From Pseudofrankia saprophytica (GTDB lineage Bacteria > Actinomycetota > Actinomycetes > Frankiales > Frankiaceae), in contig NZ_KI912266.1 in the NCBI RefSeq assembly GCF_000235425.2, forward strand, positions 7,184,720 through 7,248,719: DNA of 64,000 nt, written 5' to 3'. The first letter of the stretch is position 1, and each line of letters starts with the position of its first letter. Below the pieces are notes generated by a model. That model worked only from the letters and a program-made list of their open reading frames with translations. It was not told where the DNA came from and did no database searches. The position numbers were made by a program, and so were the translations under genes. Positions 1 through 7,682 of the stretch are shown piece by piece.

Positions 1-52
1 ACTTCGTCATCGAGATCCCGAGGATCCAGACGTCCTGGGTCACGGCGGACAT
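1..52 (-). CDS. thiolase-like protein, N-terminal fragment (cut by window edge)
   Basis: Only the first 17 codons are present; the rest lies beyond base 1. The visible peptide (MSAVTQDVWILGISMTK) matches the usual N-terminus of actinobacterial thiolase/lipid-transfer (SCP-x) proteins, where a VWILGxGMTKF-type strand opens the fold. An AAAGGA sequence touches the ATG at 52, which is too close, and lies 9 bases before an in-frame GTG at 43, so GTG 43 is the likelier start. It follows the DUF35 gene by 23 to 32 bases in the same direction, the usual order for a DUF35/thiolase aldolase or ketothiolase pair. The short length limits certainty. Confidence 0.6.
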   Translation of the reverse strand, partial: MSAVTQDVWILGISMTK

Positions 53-75
53 TCCTTTCGTCTTGGCGAGCCCGC

Positions 76-468
76 CTAAGCGGGCTCGAACCCGTAACCG
101 ACGGCCTCGACGCCCACGCCGTCCGTGCCCACGGAGACGGTGGTCAGCCGCACCTCCATACCCGTCCGCACCTGCCCTGGATCGGGCTGGACATTCACGA
201 TGTTTCCGCGCACGATCGTGCCGCCGCAGTCGACGACGGCGGCGACGAACGGCACCTGAATTCCCGGCCCGGCGGTCGACACGATCGTGTAGGTGAGCAG
301 CGTTCCCTTTCTCGGGATGTCGACCTGGTGGAAACCGATGGCCCCGCACGAGGCGCACGCGTTGCGTCGGTCGAAGAATCGCGCCCCGCACCGTTCGCAC
401 TCGTGGGCGACAAGATGGGGATCGTCGGAGAGAACCAGATAGTCCACCAACGGGACCCGATCAGCCAC
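76..468 (-). CDS. DUF35 OB-fold protein with zinc ribbon
   Basis: About 130 residues. The N-terminal rubredoxin-like zinc ribbon shows two CxxC pairs (CERC near residue 25, CASC near 40), followed by an OB fold (GTLLTYTIV... GTIVRGNIV). DUF35 proteins are acyl-CoA-binding partners of thiolase-like enzymes, for example the DUF35 part of ChsH2 that supports the Ltp2 aldolase in steroid side-chain breakdown. The GTG at 468 is chosen because GGGGAG lies 6 bases upstream; the longer TTG at 474 would leave no spacing. The thiolase-like gene follows directly, so the two probably form one complex. The exact substrate is unknown. Confidence 0.85.
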   Translation of the reverse strand: MADRVPLVDYLVLSDDPHLVAHECERCGARFFDRRNACASCGAIGFHQVDIPRKGTLLTYTIVSTAGPGIQVPFVAAVVDCGGTIVRGNIVNVQPDPGQVRTGMEVRLTTVSVGTDGVGVEAVGYGFEPA

Positions 469-731
469 GGACAACTCCCCACGCCAGGGTGCGCGTCACG
501 ACGACGTCACACGAATCGCTCATACGATTGCCCCGCGCCGGCCGTGACGCACTTCACCGCGACCGGCTCCACCAGGGCGACAACCGGGGCCCGACATGGG
601 CGCCGCCAGCCGCGCCGGGACGCTCGGTGGGGCGCCGTCCTCCCGGGGCGTGCCGCCACCAAGGGGCTGAGGCCGGCCACGCGCCCGCTCTTTTCGGCCG
701 GGTCGCGTGACGCGGCGGGTGACCACGCCGG

Positions 732-737
732 TATATT
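732..737 (+). promoter_or_regulatory. -10 hexamer for a leaderless TetR transcript
   Basis: TATATT ends 6 bases before the ATG at 744 and no Shine-Dalgarno sequence is present, so the predicted transcript starts at or next to the A of the start codon. Inference from spacing only. Confidence 0.45.
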
Positions 738-743
738 TGGTCA

Positions 744-1391
744 ATGACTACCCCACCCACACCGCGGCGGGCCCGCCTTATGCAGGCGCGCTCCCGCGAA
801 ACTCGACGCCGCTTGGTGCGTGCCGCACTGCGCCTGTGGTCCGAGCGAGGCTTCGAGACCGGGATCGAAGAAACGACGGCCGAGGAGATTGCCCAAGCCG
901 CCGGAGTCACGAAGGGGACCTTCTACTTCCACTTCGCCCATAAGGAGGAAATTCTTCTCGAAATGGGCTACGAGACCGCCTCCGTCCTCAGCGAGGAGGC
1001 GGCCCGCTGCATCAAGGCGAATCGGGGTCTCGAGGAGTCGCTGCGTTCCCTCATGAACGCGCTGGCACGCAACATCAAGGCCGCCGACCCGGCGGCCGTC
1101 ATCCGCGCTCTCGCCGAGTTCCGACGCCCTCGCCGGCCCGACAGCGAGATACCTCCCCCTGACCCGGCCTTCGCCGAGGCCTTCGAGACGCTGTTCGCGC
1201 GAGCGCAGAAGGAAGGCGAGGTGACCGACCAGGTCGAGCCGGCCGAGATGGCGCAGATCCTGGAGGCCCTGGTGCTGGACTCCATTCTGGAATGGGCCCA
1301 GGGCCGGACCGGTCGACTCAATCTTGCCCTGCACCGCCGGACGGCCATCGTGCTCGCGGGGCTGCATCCGGACAGCACCCTCTCGCTCTGA
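744..1391 (+). CDS. TetR family transcriptional regulator
   Basis: 215 residues, the usual TetR length. The N-terminal helix-turn-helix spans roughly residues 17-63 (RETRRRLVRAALRLWSERGF, then TTAEEIAQAAGVTKGTFYFHF with the typical GTFYxHF recognition helix end). The C-terminal ligand-binding half is divergent and predicts no ligand. It is transcribed away from the DUF35 gene across a 275-base gap, so it may control that promoter as well as its own. The start is supported by a -10 hexamer 6 bases before the ATG (leaderless). A second ATG at 780 is possible but would begin very close to the DNA-binding domain. Confidence 0.9.
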   Translation: MTTPPTPRRARLMQARSRETRRRLVRAALRLWSERGFETGIEETTAEEIAQAAGVTKGTFYFHFAHKEEILLEMGYETASVLSEEAARCIKANRGLEESLRSLMNALARNIKAADPAAVIRALAEFRRPRRPDSEIPPPDPAFAEAFETLFARAQKEGEVTDQVEPAEMAQILEALVLDSILEWAQGRTGRLNLALHRRTAIVLAGLHPDSTLSL

Positions 1392-1432
1392 CGCCCGGCC
1401 GGCGGTTCCACTCATCTTCTTGTCTTCTTGCG

Positions 1433-1756
1433 TCAGATCTGGATCTGGACGACGTCGTCCTGAACACGGGTGGGGAAGACCATCAGATCCTGGTTGAATC
1501 CGTCTGAGGACGAGGGCCGGACACAGGCGCCAGAACGCACGTCATACCTGCTGGCGTGTGTGGGGCAGATGATGAAACAGCCCTCGTCCAGTGCGCGCCC
1601 ACCCAGCTTGCTGCCCTGGTGGGGGCAAAGGTTCTGGAAGGCGTAGAACTCGCCGTCCACGTTGGCGACCGCCACCGGGAAGCCATCCACGTCGACAGTC
1701 GTCGTCTCGCCCGGCTCGATGAAGTCCACCGGCAGGGCGTCATAGAACTCGGCCAC
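1433..1756 (-). CDS. Rieske-type [2Fe-2S] ferredoxin
   Basis: 107 residues, a stand-alone Rieske ferredoxin. Cluster ligands are visible as CPHQG (Cys-x-His) and CPTHA (Cys-x2-His) about 17 residues apart. Such proteins pass electrons to Rieske oxygenases or sit as small subunits of oxygenase systems in the cytoplasm. The GTG at 1756 is chosen because GGAG lies 8 bases upstream and the protein then opens MAEFYDALPVDFIEPG, as expected; the longer frame to 1822 would run through the dispersed hairpin repeat. It is last in a minus-strand run behind an SDR and an amidohydrolase. No reductase partner is in the immediate neighbourhood. Confidence 0.88.
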   Translation of the reverse strand: MAEFYDALPVDFIEPGETTTVDVDGFPVAVANVDGEFYAFQNLCPHQGSKLGGRALDEGCFIICPTHASRYDVRSGACVRPSSSDGFNQDLMVFPTRVQDDVVQIQI

Positions 1757-1784
1757 TAAAGAATCTCCGGCACCAATCGCCCTA

Positions 1785-1848
1785 AGAGCCAAAGGGCATG
1801 CTAAAACGATCTTCTTTCGCATGCCCGTCGGCCATTTCCTCTGGGATC
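1785..1848 (+). repeat. dispersed hairpin repeat, copy R1
   Basis: Short copy of a five-member intergenic family. Arms GGGCATGC (1794-1801) and GCATGCCC (1819-1826) enclose an ACGATCTTCTT-like centre, preceded by GCCAAA and followed by a TGGGATCACTA tail close to the neighbouring stop codon. It lies between the SDR stop and the Rieske ferredoxin start. See R2 to R5. Confidence 0.8.
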
Positions 1849-1849
1849 A

Positions 1850-2635
1850 CTAGTAGCTGCGGGCGCGGACGACGTCGAGCTTCTGGCCACGAGGTCGGGT
1901 GGCGATGAAGACGTGGACGTCGGCCACGCTTTCGACGGTCATTCCGCCGTGCTTTCCGATCACCCGGTTGACCGTTCCCTCCGCCTGGAGACGCGGCCAC
2001 ACCAGATGGGTGTGCTCCCCGCTGTCCTCCCAGTCGGTCGAACCGCCGCCCTCGCCGAGCGCCACGCCCTGGATGAGGGTCGTGACCCGGATCTCCTCCT
2101 TCTCGAACTCCAGGCCCAGGGCCTGGCCGAGCGCCTCCAGACCCGCTTTGGTCGCCTTGTAGATGGACTCGTACGGGAACACTTCGAGGGTCACCTCGGA
2201 CGAGGTGTTGATGATGTCGCCGCCGCCCGCGGCCCGCAGCAGGGGAATCGCCGCCCGGCACGTGTAGACCGGGCCCAGCAGGTTGGTGCGCGCCACCCGG
2301 CCGATGTCGTCGTCGGTGAGCGCCTCGAACGGGCACGGGCGGTGCAGGCCGGCGTTGTTGATGAGGACGTCGAGCTTCCCGAACTGCGCCTCGATGGCCT
2401 CGAACGCGGCGCGCACGCTGTCCGGGTCGCCAACATCGGTCGTCACGCCGACGGCGCGCGGCCCTAACTCCTCCTCCAGCGCCTTCAGCCGGTCCGCCCC
2501 CCGTGCCAACAGGACGACGGAGGCGCCCTCGGCCGCGAACCGCCTGGCGATCGCCAGGCCGGACCCGCTGGTCGCGCCGGTTACCGCCACCACCTTGCCG
2601 GCGAGCTGTCCCTCGCCGCCGCCAGTCGCGCTCAT
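1850..2635 (-). CDS. short-chain dehydrogenase/reductase (SDR)
   Basis: 261 residues, a classical NAD(P)(H)-dependent SDR. Visible motifs are the Rossmann TGATSGSG near residue 17, NNAG near 95 and the catalytic Ser (NTSS) with YKATK (Tyr-x3-Lys). Central strand spacing is normal. The C-terminal third is unusual: TDWEDSGEHTHLVWPRLQAEGTV replaces the usual GG-rich tail, as in SDRs of the YdfG/NP-type group. The ATG at 2635 is chosen because it overlaps the amidohydrolase stop (ATGA), so the two are translationally coupled; the 15-codon longer frame is not needed. It probably oxidises or reduces a product of the amidohydrolase-family enzyme. Confidence 0.9.
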   Translation of the reverse strand: MSATGGGEGQLAGKVVAVTGATSGSGLAIARRFAAEGASVVLLARGADRLKALEEELGPRAVGVTTDVGDPDSVRAAFEAIEAQFGKLDVLINNAGLHRPCPFEALTDDDIGRVARTNLLGPVYTCRAAIPLLRAAGGGDIINTSSEVTLEVFPYESIYKATKAGLEALGQALGLEFEKEEIRVTTLIQGVALGEGGGSTDWEDSGEHTHLVWPRLQAEGTVNRVIGKHGGMTVESVADVHVFIATRPRGQKLDVVRARSY

Positions 2636-3909
2636 GGGACGAGCACTCCGATCCCGGCCGCCTCGTTGCGCCGCCGCCATTCGTTCTTGGACATCCGGGT
2701 GGTGTCGACGTGCGCGTTATGCGCCCGCGCCCGCAGCGCGCCGACCGTGGCCTCTTCGCGCGGAATCGCGGTGAAGGGGTCGAAACCGAAGAACCGGCAG
2801 GCGTTCTGCCAGGTGATCTTGTGGGTCTCCTCCTCGGTCACCGCCGCGTCGACCAGCTCGCTCCAGAGGATCTCCGGCGACTCGGGCCAGGTCGTGTCCG
2901 TGTGCGGGTAGTCGGACTCCCACGCGATGATGTCGATGCCGATCTCGTGCCGGTTCTTCAGCCCGATCGGGTCGGTGATGAAGCAGCCCAGGACGTGCTC
3001 ACGGAAGATCTCCGACGGCAGCCGGCCGCCGAAGTCGTTCCGCAGCCACAGCTGGTTCTTCACGTGCCGGTCGGCCCGCTCGAGGTAGAACGGGATCCAG
3101 CCGATCCCGGCCTCGGAGAAGGCGATCTTGAGGGTCGGGTACTTCAGGAGCACCCCGCCGAAGATCAGGTCCTGCGCGACCAGGGTCATGATCTGCGTGG
3201 ACAGGATGATCGAGTGGTCCGCCGGGGCCTCCTTCGGCAGCTTGAGCAGGCCCATGCCGCCGCCGATGTGCAGGCAGAGCACCGTTCCGGTCTCGACGAC
3301 GGCGTTCAGCAGCGGGTCCCAGTGACCGGACAGGAGGCTCGGGTATCCCTGCGCGTGCGGGGCCTCCAGGAAGCTGACCGCCGGGCAGCCCTTCGCCGCG
3401 AGCCGGCGGACCTCCGCCGCCGCGAGCTCGGGGTCCCACATCGGCAGCATCCCGATCGGGATGAACCGGCCGGGAGCACCGGCGCACCACTCGTCGATGT
3501 GCCAGTCGTTGTAGGCCTGGAGCATGATCAGAGAGAGCTGCTTGTCCGGCGCCTCGGCGAACGTCCTGGCGTTGTAGCCGGCCATGCTGGGGAAGCACAT
3601 CGACGCGAGCACGCCGTTGGCGTTCATGTCGTCGATCCGGGCGTTCAGGTCGAAGCACCCGGGCCGCAGCTCGGTGTAGGTGCCGGGGTCACGGCCCCAC
3701 TCCTCGGCCGGCCAGCCGACCGTGGCGGCCATGCCGAACGGCGTCGACGTCGCCGCGCCCTGGAAGACCCACTGGTCGATCCCGTCGGCGTTGCGGATGA
3801 CCTTCGGTGCCTGGTCCCGGTACTTGGCTGGAACGTGCCTTTCATACATGTCGGGCGGCTCGATCGAATGATCATCGATACTGACCAGGATCATGTCTTC
3901 TTTGTGCAT
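2632..3909 (-). CDS. amidohydrolase-family TIM-barrel protein (ACMSD-like)
   Basis: 425 residues. It belongs to the metal-dependent amidohydrolase_2 group that includes aminocarboxymuconate-semialdehyde decarboxylase. Seen are an N-terminal D-D-H (SIDDHSIEPPDMY), a mid-barrel CLHIGGG His, SEAGIGW near the strand-6 region and ESDYPH with the conserved Asp. Members decarboxylate or hydrolyse carboxylate substrates, and many actinobacterial copies sit in lipid/steroid-type catabolic loci without known substrate. ATG 3909 is preferred over GTG 3915 (GAAGG 10 bases upstream). A palindromic operator-like site lies 44-58 bases upstream. A paralogue is encoded at 22326-23621. Confidence 0.85.
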   Translation of the reverse strand: MHKEDMILVSIDDHSIEPPDMYERHVPAKYRDQAPKVIRNADGIDQWVFQGAATSTPFGMAATVGWPAEEWGRDPGTYTELRPGCFDLNARIDDMNANGVLASMCFPSMAGYNARTFAEAPDKQLSLIMLQAYNDWHIDEWCAGAPGRFIPIGMLPMWDPELAAAEVRRLAAKGCPAVSFLEAPHAQGYPSLLSGHWDPLLNAVVETGTVLCLHIGGGMGLLKLPKEAPADHSIILSTQIMTLVAQDLIFGGVLLKYPTLKIAFSEAGIGWIPFYLERADRHVKNQLWLRNDFGGRLPSEIFREHVLGCFITDPIGLKNRHEIGIDIIAWESDYPHTDTTWPESPEILWSELVDAAVTEEETHKITWQNACRFFGFDPFTAIPREEATVGALRARAHNAHVDTTRMSKNEWRRRNEAAGIGVLVP

Positions 3910-3952
3910 CGGCACGCGACCTTCCGTGCTCCACAGTCGGCACTGTCGGTAT

Positions 3953-3967
3953 TTAAACTCAGTTTAA
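3953..3967. promoter_or_regulatory. operator-like palindrome, motif A copy 1
   Basis: TTAAACTCAGTTTAA is a perfect 7-1-7 palindrome 44 bases upstream of the amidohydrolase ATG. Read on the minus strand it contains TAAACT, a plausible -10 hexamer, so a repressor bound here would block the promoter. It fits the pattern TTnnACTnAGTnnAA seen at other promoters in the window. Confidence 0.6.
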
Positions 3968-3971
3968 CTAC

Positions 3972-4008
3972 GATTCGGGCCGCCCGCCAGTGGCGGGCGG
4001 CCCGAATC
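3972..4008 (-). terminator. strong hairpin, probable terminator of the ABC operon
   Basis: A perfect 17-bp stem (arms 3972-3988 and 3992-4008) with an AGT loop lies 7 bases past the LivF stop on the minus strand. There is no long T tract, as is common in high-GC actinobacteria. It separates the ABC transporter genes from the amidohydrolase promoter. Confidence 0.75.
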
Positions 4009-4014
4009 CGCTGG

Positions 4015-4722
4015 TCAGGCGTCGACGTCCTGCCCCAGGTAGGCACGTTCGACCTGGTGGAGGTTCTGCCTCGCCTCGTCGGCCGAGCCCGACCAGACCA
4101 CGCTCCCGCGCTGCAGGATGTATGCCCGGTCGGCGACGGCCAGCGCCTGCCGGGCGTGCTGCTCGACGAGCAGCACGCCCGCGCCCCGTTCCGCCGCCGC
4201 CCGCAGGGCCTGCATGAGCCTGGCGACGGGCTTGGGGGCCAGCCCCAGGGAGAGCTCGTCGGCGAGCAGGACCGCGGGCTCGGCCGCCAGCGCCCTGGCC
4301 GTCAGGAGCATCCGCTGCTCGCCCCCTGACAGCAGGCCGGCCCGCCGGCGCAACAGCGGCCTGAGCTCGGGAAACAGCTCCAGGGCCTGCTCCACGGGCC
4401 CCTGGCCGATGCGCAGGTTGTCGTGCACCGAGAGCCGGGAGATGACCGAGCGCTCCTCCGGGATCACGCCCAGGCCGTCGCGCACCCGGCGGTGCAGCGA
4501 CGCCTTCGTCGGGTTGCCCCGCCAGTGGACCTCCCCGCCGAGGCCGGGAAGCGCCCCGGCAAGGGTCAACAGCGTCGTCGTCTTGCCGGCGCCGTTCGGT
4601 CCGAGCACGACGACGATCTCGCCCGGATACACGTCGAGGCTGACGTCCCGCACGCACGGGATCCGCCGGTAGCCGGCGAACAGGCCCCGTGCCCGCAGCA
4701 CCGCCGTGGACTCATCGGGCAT
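4015..4722 (-). CDS. livF: branched-chain-type ABC transporter ATP-binding protein (LivF-like)
   Basis: 235 residues, normal for LivF. Walker A is GPNGAGKTT near residue 42, the signature is LSGGEQ near 136 and Walker B is AVLLADELSLGLAP near 155, followed by the switch His (LLVEQHA). LivF is the second cytoplasmic ATPase of HAAT-type importers. Its start overlaps the end of the fused permease/ATPase gene by 11 bases, so the two are coupled. Together they give two permeases and two ATPases, a full transporter core. The gene context (CoA-based catabolism) suggests a carboxylic acid or lipid fragment as cargo rather than leucine; that is inference. Confidence 0.92.
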   Translation of the reverse strand: MPDESTAVLRARGLFAGYRRIPCVRDVSLDVYPGEIVVVLGPNGAGKTTTLLTLAGALPGLGGEVHWRGNPTKASLHRRVRDGLGVIPEERSVISRLSVHDNLRIGQGPVEQALELFPELRPLLRRRAGLLSGGEQRMLLTARALAAEPAVLLADELSLGLAPKPVARLMQALRAAAERGAGVLLVEQHARQALAVADRAYILQRGSVVWSGSADEARQNLHQVERAYLGQDVDA

Positions 4723-7615
4723 CGCTGACCACCTCCTGCGGGCGCTCGTCCTGGACGCGCGCCTCCCCGACGGGCTCCTGCGCGCGCTCGCCCTCCGGCT
4801 CCGCCGCGCGCTCCTCGCCGAGATAGGCGGCGACCACCCGCGGGTCGACGCGGATCTCGGCCGGTGTCCCGGTCGCGATGACCTTGCCGAAGTCCATGAC
4901 CACGAGGCGGTCGCACACCCGGTTGAGCATCGGGACGTCGTGCTCGACGAGCAGCACGCCGATGCCCCACTCGTCGACCAGCCGCAGCAGCAGGTCGGAC
5001 AGCTCCTGGGTCTCCGTCTCGTGCAGCCCGGCGGCCGGCTCGTCGAGCAGCAGGATCGACGGCTCGGTCGCGATGGCCCGGGCGATCGCGACCTGCCGGC
5101 GGCGGCCGTAGGGCAGCTCGGAGGGCACCCGGCGCAGATCCTTCGCCAGCTCGAACATCTCGATCGCCGACCGGGCGGCCGGCGTCAGCTCGGTGTGCCG
5201 CGGCCGCACCAGGTCGGTCAGGTAAGCGGCCGAGTCGCGCGGGTCGGAGGCGGTACGCAGGTTCTCCAGCACCGTCAGCTGGTCGAACAGCTCGAGCGAC
5301 TGGAAGGTCCGCCCGACACCCAGGCGAGCACGGCGGCGGGCGTTCAGGCCGTCGATCCGGACACCGTCCACCAGGATCTTCCCGTCCTGGATGCGGTTGA
5401 AGCCGGTGACCGCGTCGATGAAGGTCGTCTTGCCGGCGCCGTTCGGCCCCATCAGGCCGACGATCTCGCCCGGACGCACCTGGATGGACACGCCGTCGAG
5501 CGCCTGCACCCCGCCGAAACGGACCGAGACGTCCTCCACCTCCAGCACCCGCGGCGTGACCCGGCGCGGCACGGCGGGGGTGGCCTTCGCCATGGCCTTC
5601 CGCAGCGCCACGCGCGCCGCGTCGGTCGCGTCGTCCGCTGCCGCCGGCTTCGGGCCGTCGGCGGTCGGGTCGGCCCCGTTCGGGTCGGCCCCGTCCGCGT
5701 CGGTCGTGACGCCGGCTCCGTCCGCGGCACCGGCGTCGTCGGGCGACGTGGCGCGCCGGAAGGGAAGGCGCCCCCACGGCAGCTTCCAGGTGACGACCCA
5801 GGCCGCCAGGCCGTTGGGGTACTGGATCAGGGTCGGCACCAGCAGCACCGCGAGGCCGAGCGTCACGTACTGGTTGGCCGAGCCGCTCGTGATCAGCTCG
5901 CCGAAGATCTTGGGGGTGACGCCGCCAGCGATGCTGAGGCCGGCGGCGACGCCGCCGACCAGGAACCCGACGCCGCTGATCACGGTATTGATGATCACGG
6001 CGATCGAGTTGAAGACGTTGAACTGGCTGAAGTCGACATAGGTCGTCTGGAAGGCCAGCAGGACGCCGCCCAGCCCCGCGATCGCCGCCGAGAGGGCGAA
6101 CGCGTAGAGCTTGGCGCCGTACACGCTGATCCCCAGCGAGGCGGCCGCCCGTTCGTTCCCCCGGACCGCCACCAGCCGTCTTCCCGAACGCCCCCGCCTG
6201 ATGTTCCCGGCCACCAGCCCGGCCAGCACCAGCGCGACGAGGCAGGTGATGGCGTAGCGCTTGGGGTGGTTGACCGCGTCGATGTCCCAGCCGAACAGCG
6301 TCGGCGGATCGACGACCGTACCCTCGAGGCCCCCGGTGAGCGGGACGCTCTGGAAGAGGATGCTCTGGAACGAGTAGGCCAGGCCGAAGGTCGCGATCGC
6401 GAGGTGGATCCCGCGGGTCCGCAGCGCCGGCAGCCCGATGAGGATCCCGACGGGCACGGCCGCGGCGACACCGATGACCAGTGCCAGCAGGAACGGCAGG
6501 CCGGCCACCGCGGCCAGCCGGGAGGCGACGTAGCCGCCCCAGCCGGCGAACGCATACTGCGCCAGGGACAGCTGGCCGGCGTAGCCGGTCACGACCACGA
6601 GCGACACGCAGATGATCGCCCCGATGGTCGTGGCGGTCAGCGCGTCGTTCCAGGTCGTGGGCGTGACCAGGATCAGCACCGCCATCGCCACGACGGCCAC
6701 CACCAGCCAGCGCGGCCGCGGGCGCCCGGTGCCGATCTCTGGGAGCAGCTCGTTCACGTGGCTGCGCAGCGGCAGGCTCTGGCCCCGGGCGACGAGCACC
6801 AGGATGACGAACAGGAACGGGACGGCGTCGCTCCAGCCCGAGGCGTGCACGTAGTTGGTGATCTCGGACTGGGAGATGCCGATGACCAGCGACGCGAGGA
6901 GGGCGCCGGCGAAGGAGTCGAACCGGGCCATCATGGCGGTGGCCAGGGCCGGGATGATCAGCAGGACGAGGGTGTTGATGTCCAGCCCGGCGATCGGCGC
7001 GATGAGAATGCCCGCGAGGCCCGCGAGCATGGCGCCGAGGGTCCAGTTGATCACAGCGATCACGTCGGGTGAGTGGCCCATGAGCTGCGCGCCGCGCTCG
7101 TTCTCGGCCACCGCCGAGGTGATGGCGCCGAACCTGCTGTACCGGTAGACCAGCCAGAGGGTCGCCGACACCACGATGGCGATACCGAGCAGGACGAAGC
7201 GGTCCAGCCCCACCGCCGCTCCGCCCACGGGGCTGACGCTCCTGGTCGGCAGGAACGACGGCACGATGCGGATCGAGGTCCCGAACACTATTCGGCCGAG
7301 CTGTTGCAGCACGACCATCACGCCGAGGGTCGCGATCACCCTGGTCAGCGGCGGGGCATGCCGCAGCGGGCGCATGACCAGAAGGTGCATGAGCGTGCCG
7401 ACGGCGCCGGAGATGAGTAGTGCCAGCACGACCGACGGCGCGACTGGCAGACCGGCACTGACGTGCAGGTCGTAGTAGGCGAGGGCGCCCACGGCGGCGA
7501 ACGCGCCGTGGGCGAAGTTGAGGACGCCGGACCCTCGGTAGATGAGGACCAGGCCCTGACCGGCCAGGGCGTAGATGGCTCCCAGCCCCAGGCCGAGGAA
7601 AAGAAAACGGATCAC
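4712..7615 (-). CDS. fused LivH-LivM-LivG ABC permease/ATPase
   Basis: 967 residues in one open frame. Residues about 1-290 are a LivH-type permease (start MIRFLFLGLGLGAIYALAGQ, NFAHGAF motif), about 300-620 a LivM-type permease (QLSLAQYAFAGWGGY), about 620-690 an Asp/Ala/Gly-rich linker, and about 695-930 a LivG-type ATPase with Walker A GPNGAGKTT, signature LPYGRRRQ and Walker B SILLLDEPAAGL. An acidic Glu-rich tail follows. The three parts are normally separate genes. The GTG start has GGGGGTGG just upstream. It lies between the binding-protein gene and livF in one minus-strand operon. It most likely imports an organic acid; the cargo is unknown. Confidence 0.93.
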   Translation of the reverse strand: MIRFLFLGLGLGAIYALAGQGLVLIYRGSGVLNFAHGAFAAVGALAYYDLHVSAGLPVAPSVVLALLISGAVGTLMHLLVMRPLRHAPPLTRVIATLGVMVVLQQLGRIVFGTSIRIVPSFLPTRSVSPVGGAAVGLDRFVLLGIAIVVSATLWLVYRYSRFGAITSAVAENERGAQLMGHSPDVIAVINWTLGAMLAGLAGILIAPIAGLDINTLVLLIIPALATAMMARFDSFAGALLASLVIGISQSEITNYVHASGWSDAVPFLFVILVLVARGQSLPLRSHVNELLPEIGTGRPRPRWLVVAVVAMAVLILVTPTTWNDALTATTIGAIICVSLVVVTGYAGQLSLAQYAFAGWGGYVASRLAAVAGLPFLLALVIGVAAAVPVGILIGLPALRTRGIHLAIATFGLAYSFQSILFQSVPLTGGLEGTVVDPPTLFGWDIDAVNHPKRYAITCLVALVLAGLVAGNIRRGRSGRRLVAVRGNERAAASLGISVYGAKLYAFALSAAIAGLGGVLLAFQTTYVDFSQFNVFNSIAVIINTVISGVGFLVGGVAAGLSIAGGVTPKIFGELITSGSANQYVTLGLAVLLVPTLIQYPNGLAAWVVTWKLPWGRLPFRRATSPDDAGAADGAGVTTDADGADPNGADPTADGPKPAAADDATDAARVALRKAMAKATPAVPRRVTPRVLEVEDVSVRFGGVQALDGVSIQVRPGEIVGLMGPNGAGKTTFIDAVTGFNRIQDGKILVDGVRIDGLNARRRARLGVGRTFQSLELFDQLTVLENLRTASDPRDSAAYLTDLVRPRHTELTPAARSAIEMFELAKDLRRVPSELPYGRRRQVAIARAIATEPSILLLDEPAAGLHETETQELSDLLLRLVDEWGIGVLLVEHDVPMLNRVCDRLVVMDFGKVIATGTPAEIRVDPRVVAAYLGEERAAEPEGERAQEPVGEARVQDERPQEVVSDAR

Positions 7616-7682
7616 TGGACCACCCCCTGCCCGCGGGTCGTCACCGACCCGCGGGCATCGCGGCTTTCGGGCATCGTGATCG

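Noticed and set aside
4706-7072. 788-codon plus-strand frame opposite the ABC transporter
   Set aside because: Antisense shadow of the fused permease/ATPase; low-complexity Asp/Arg/Gln text with no domain.
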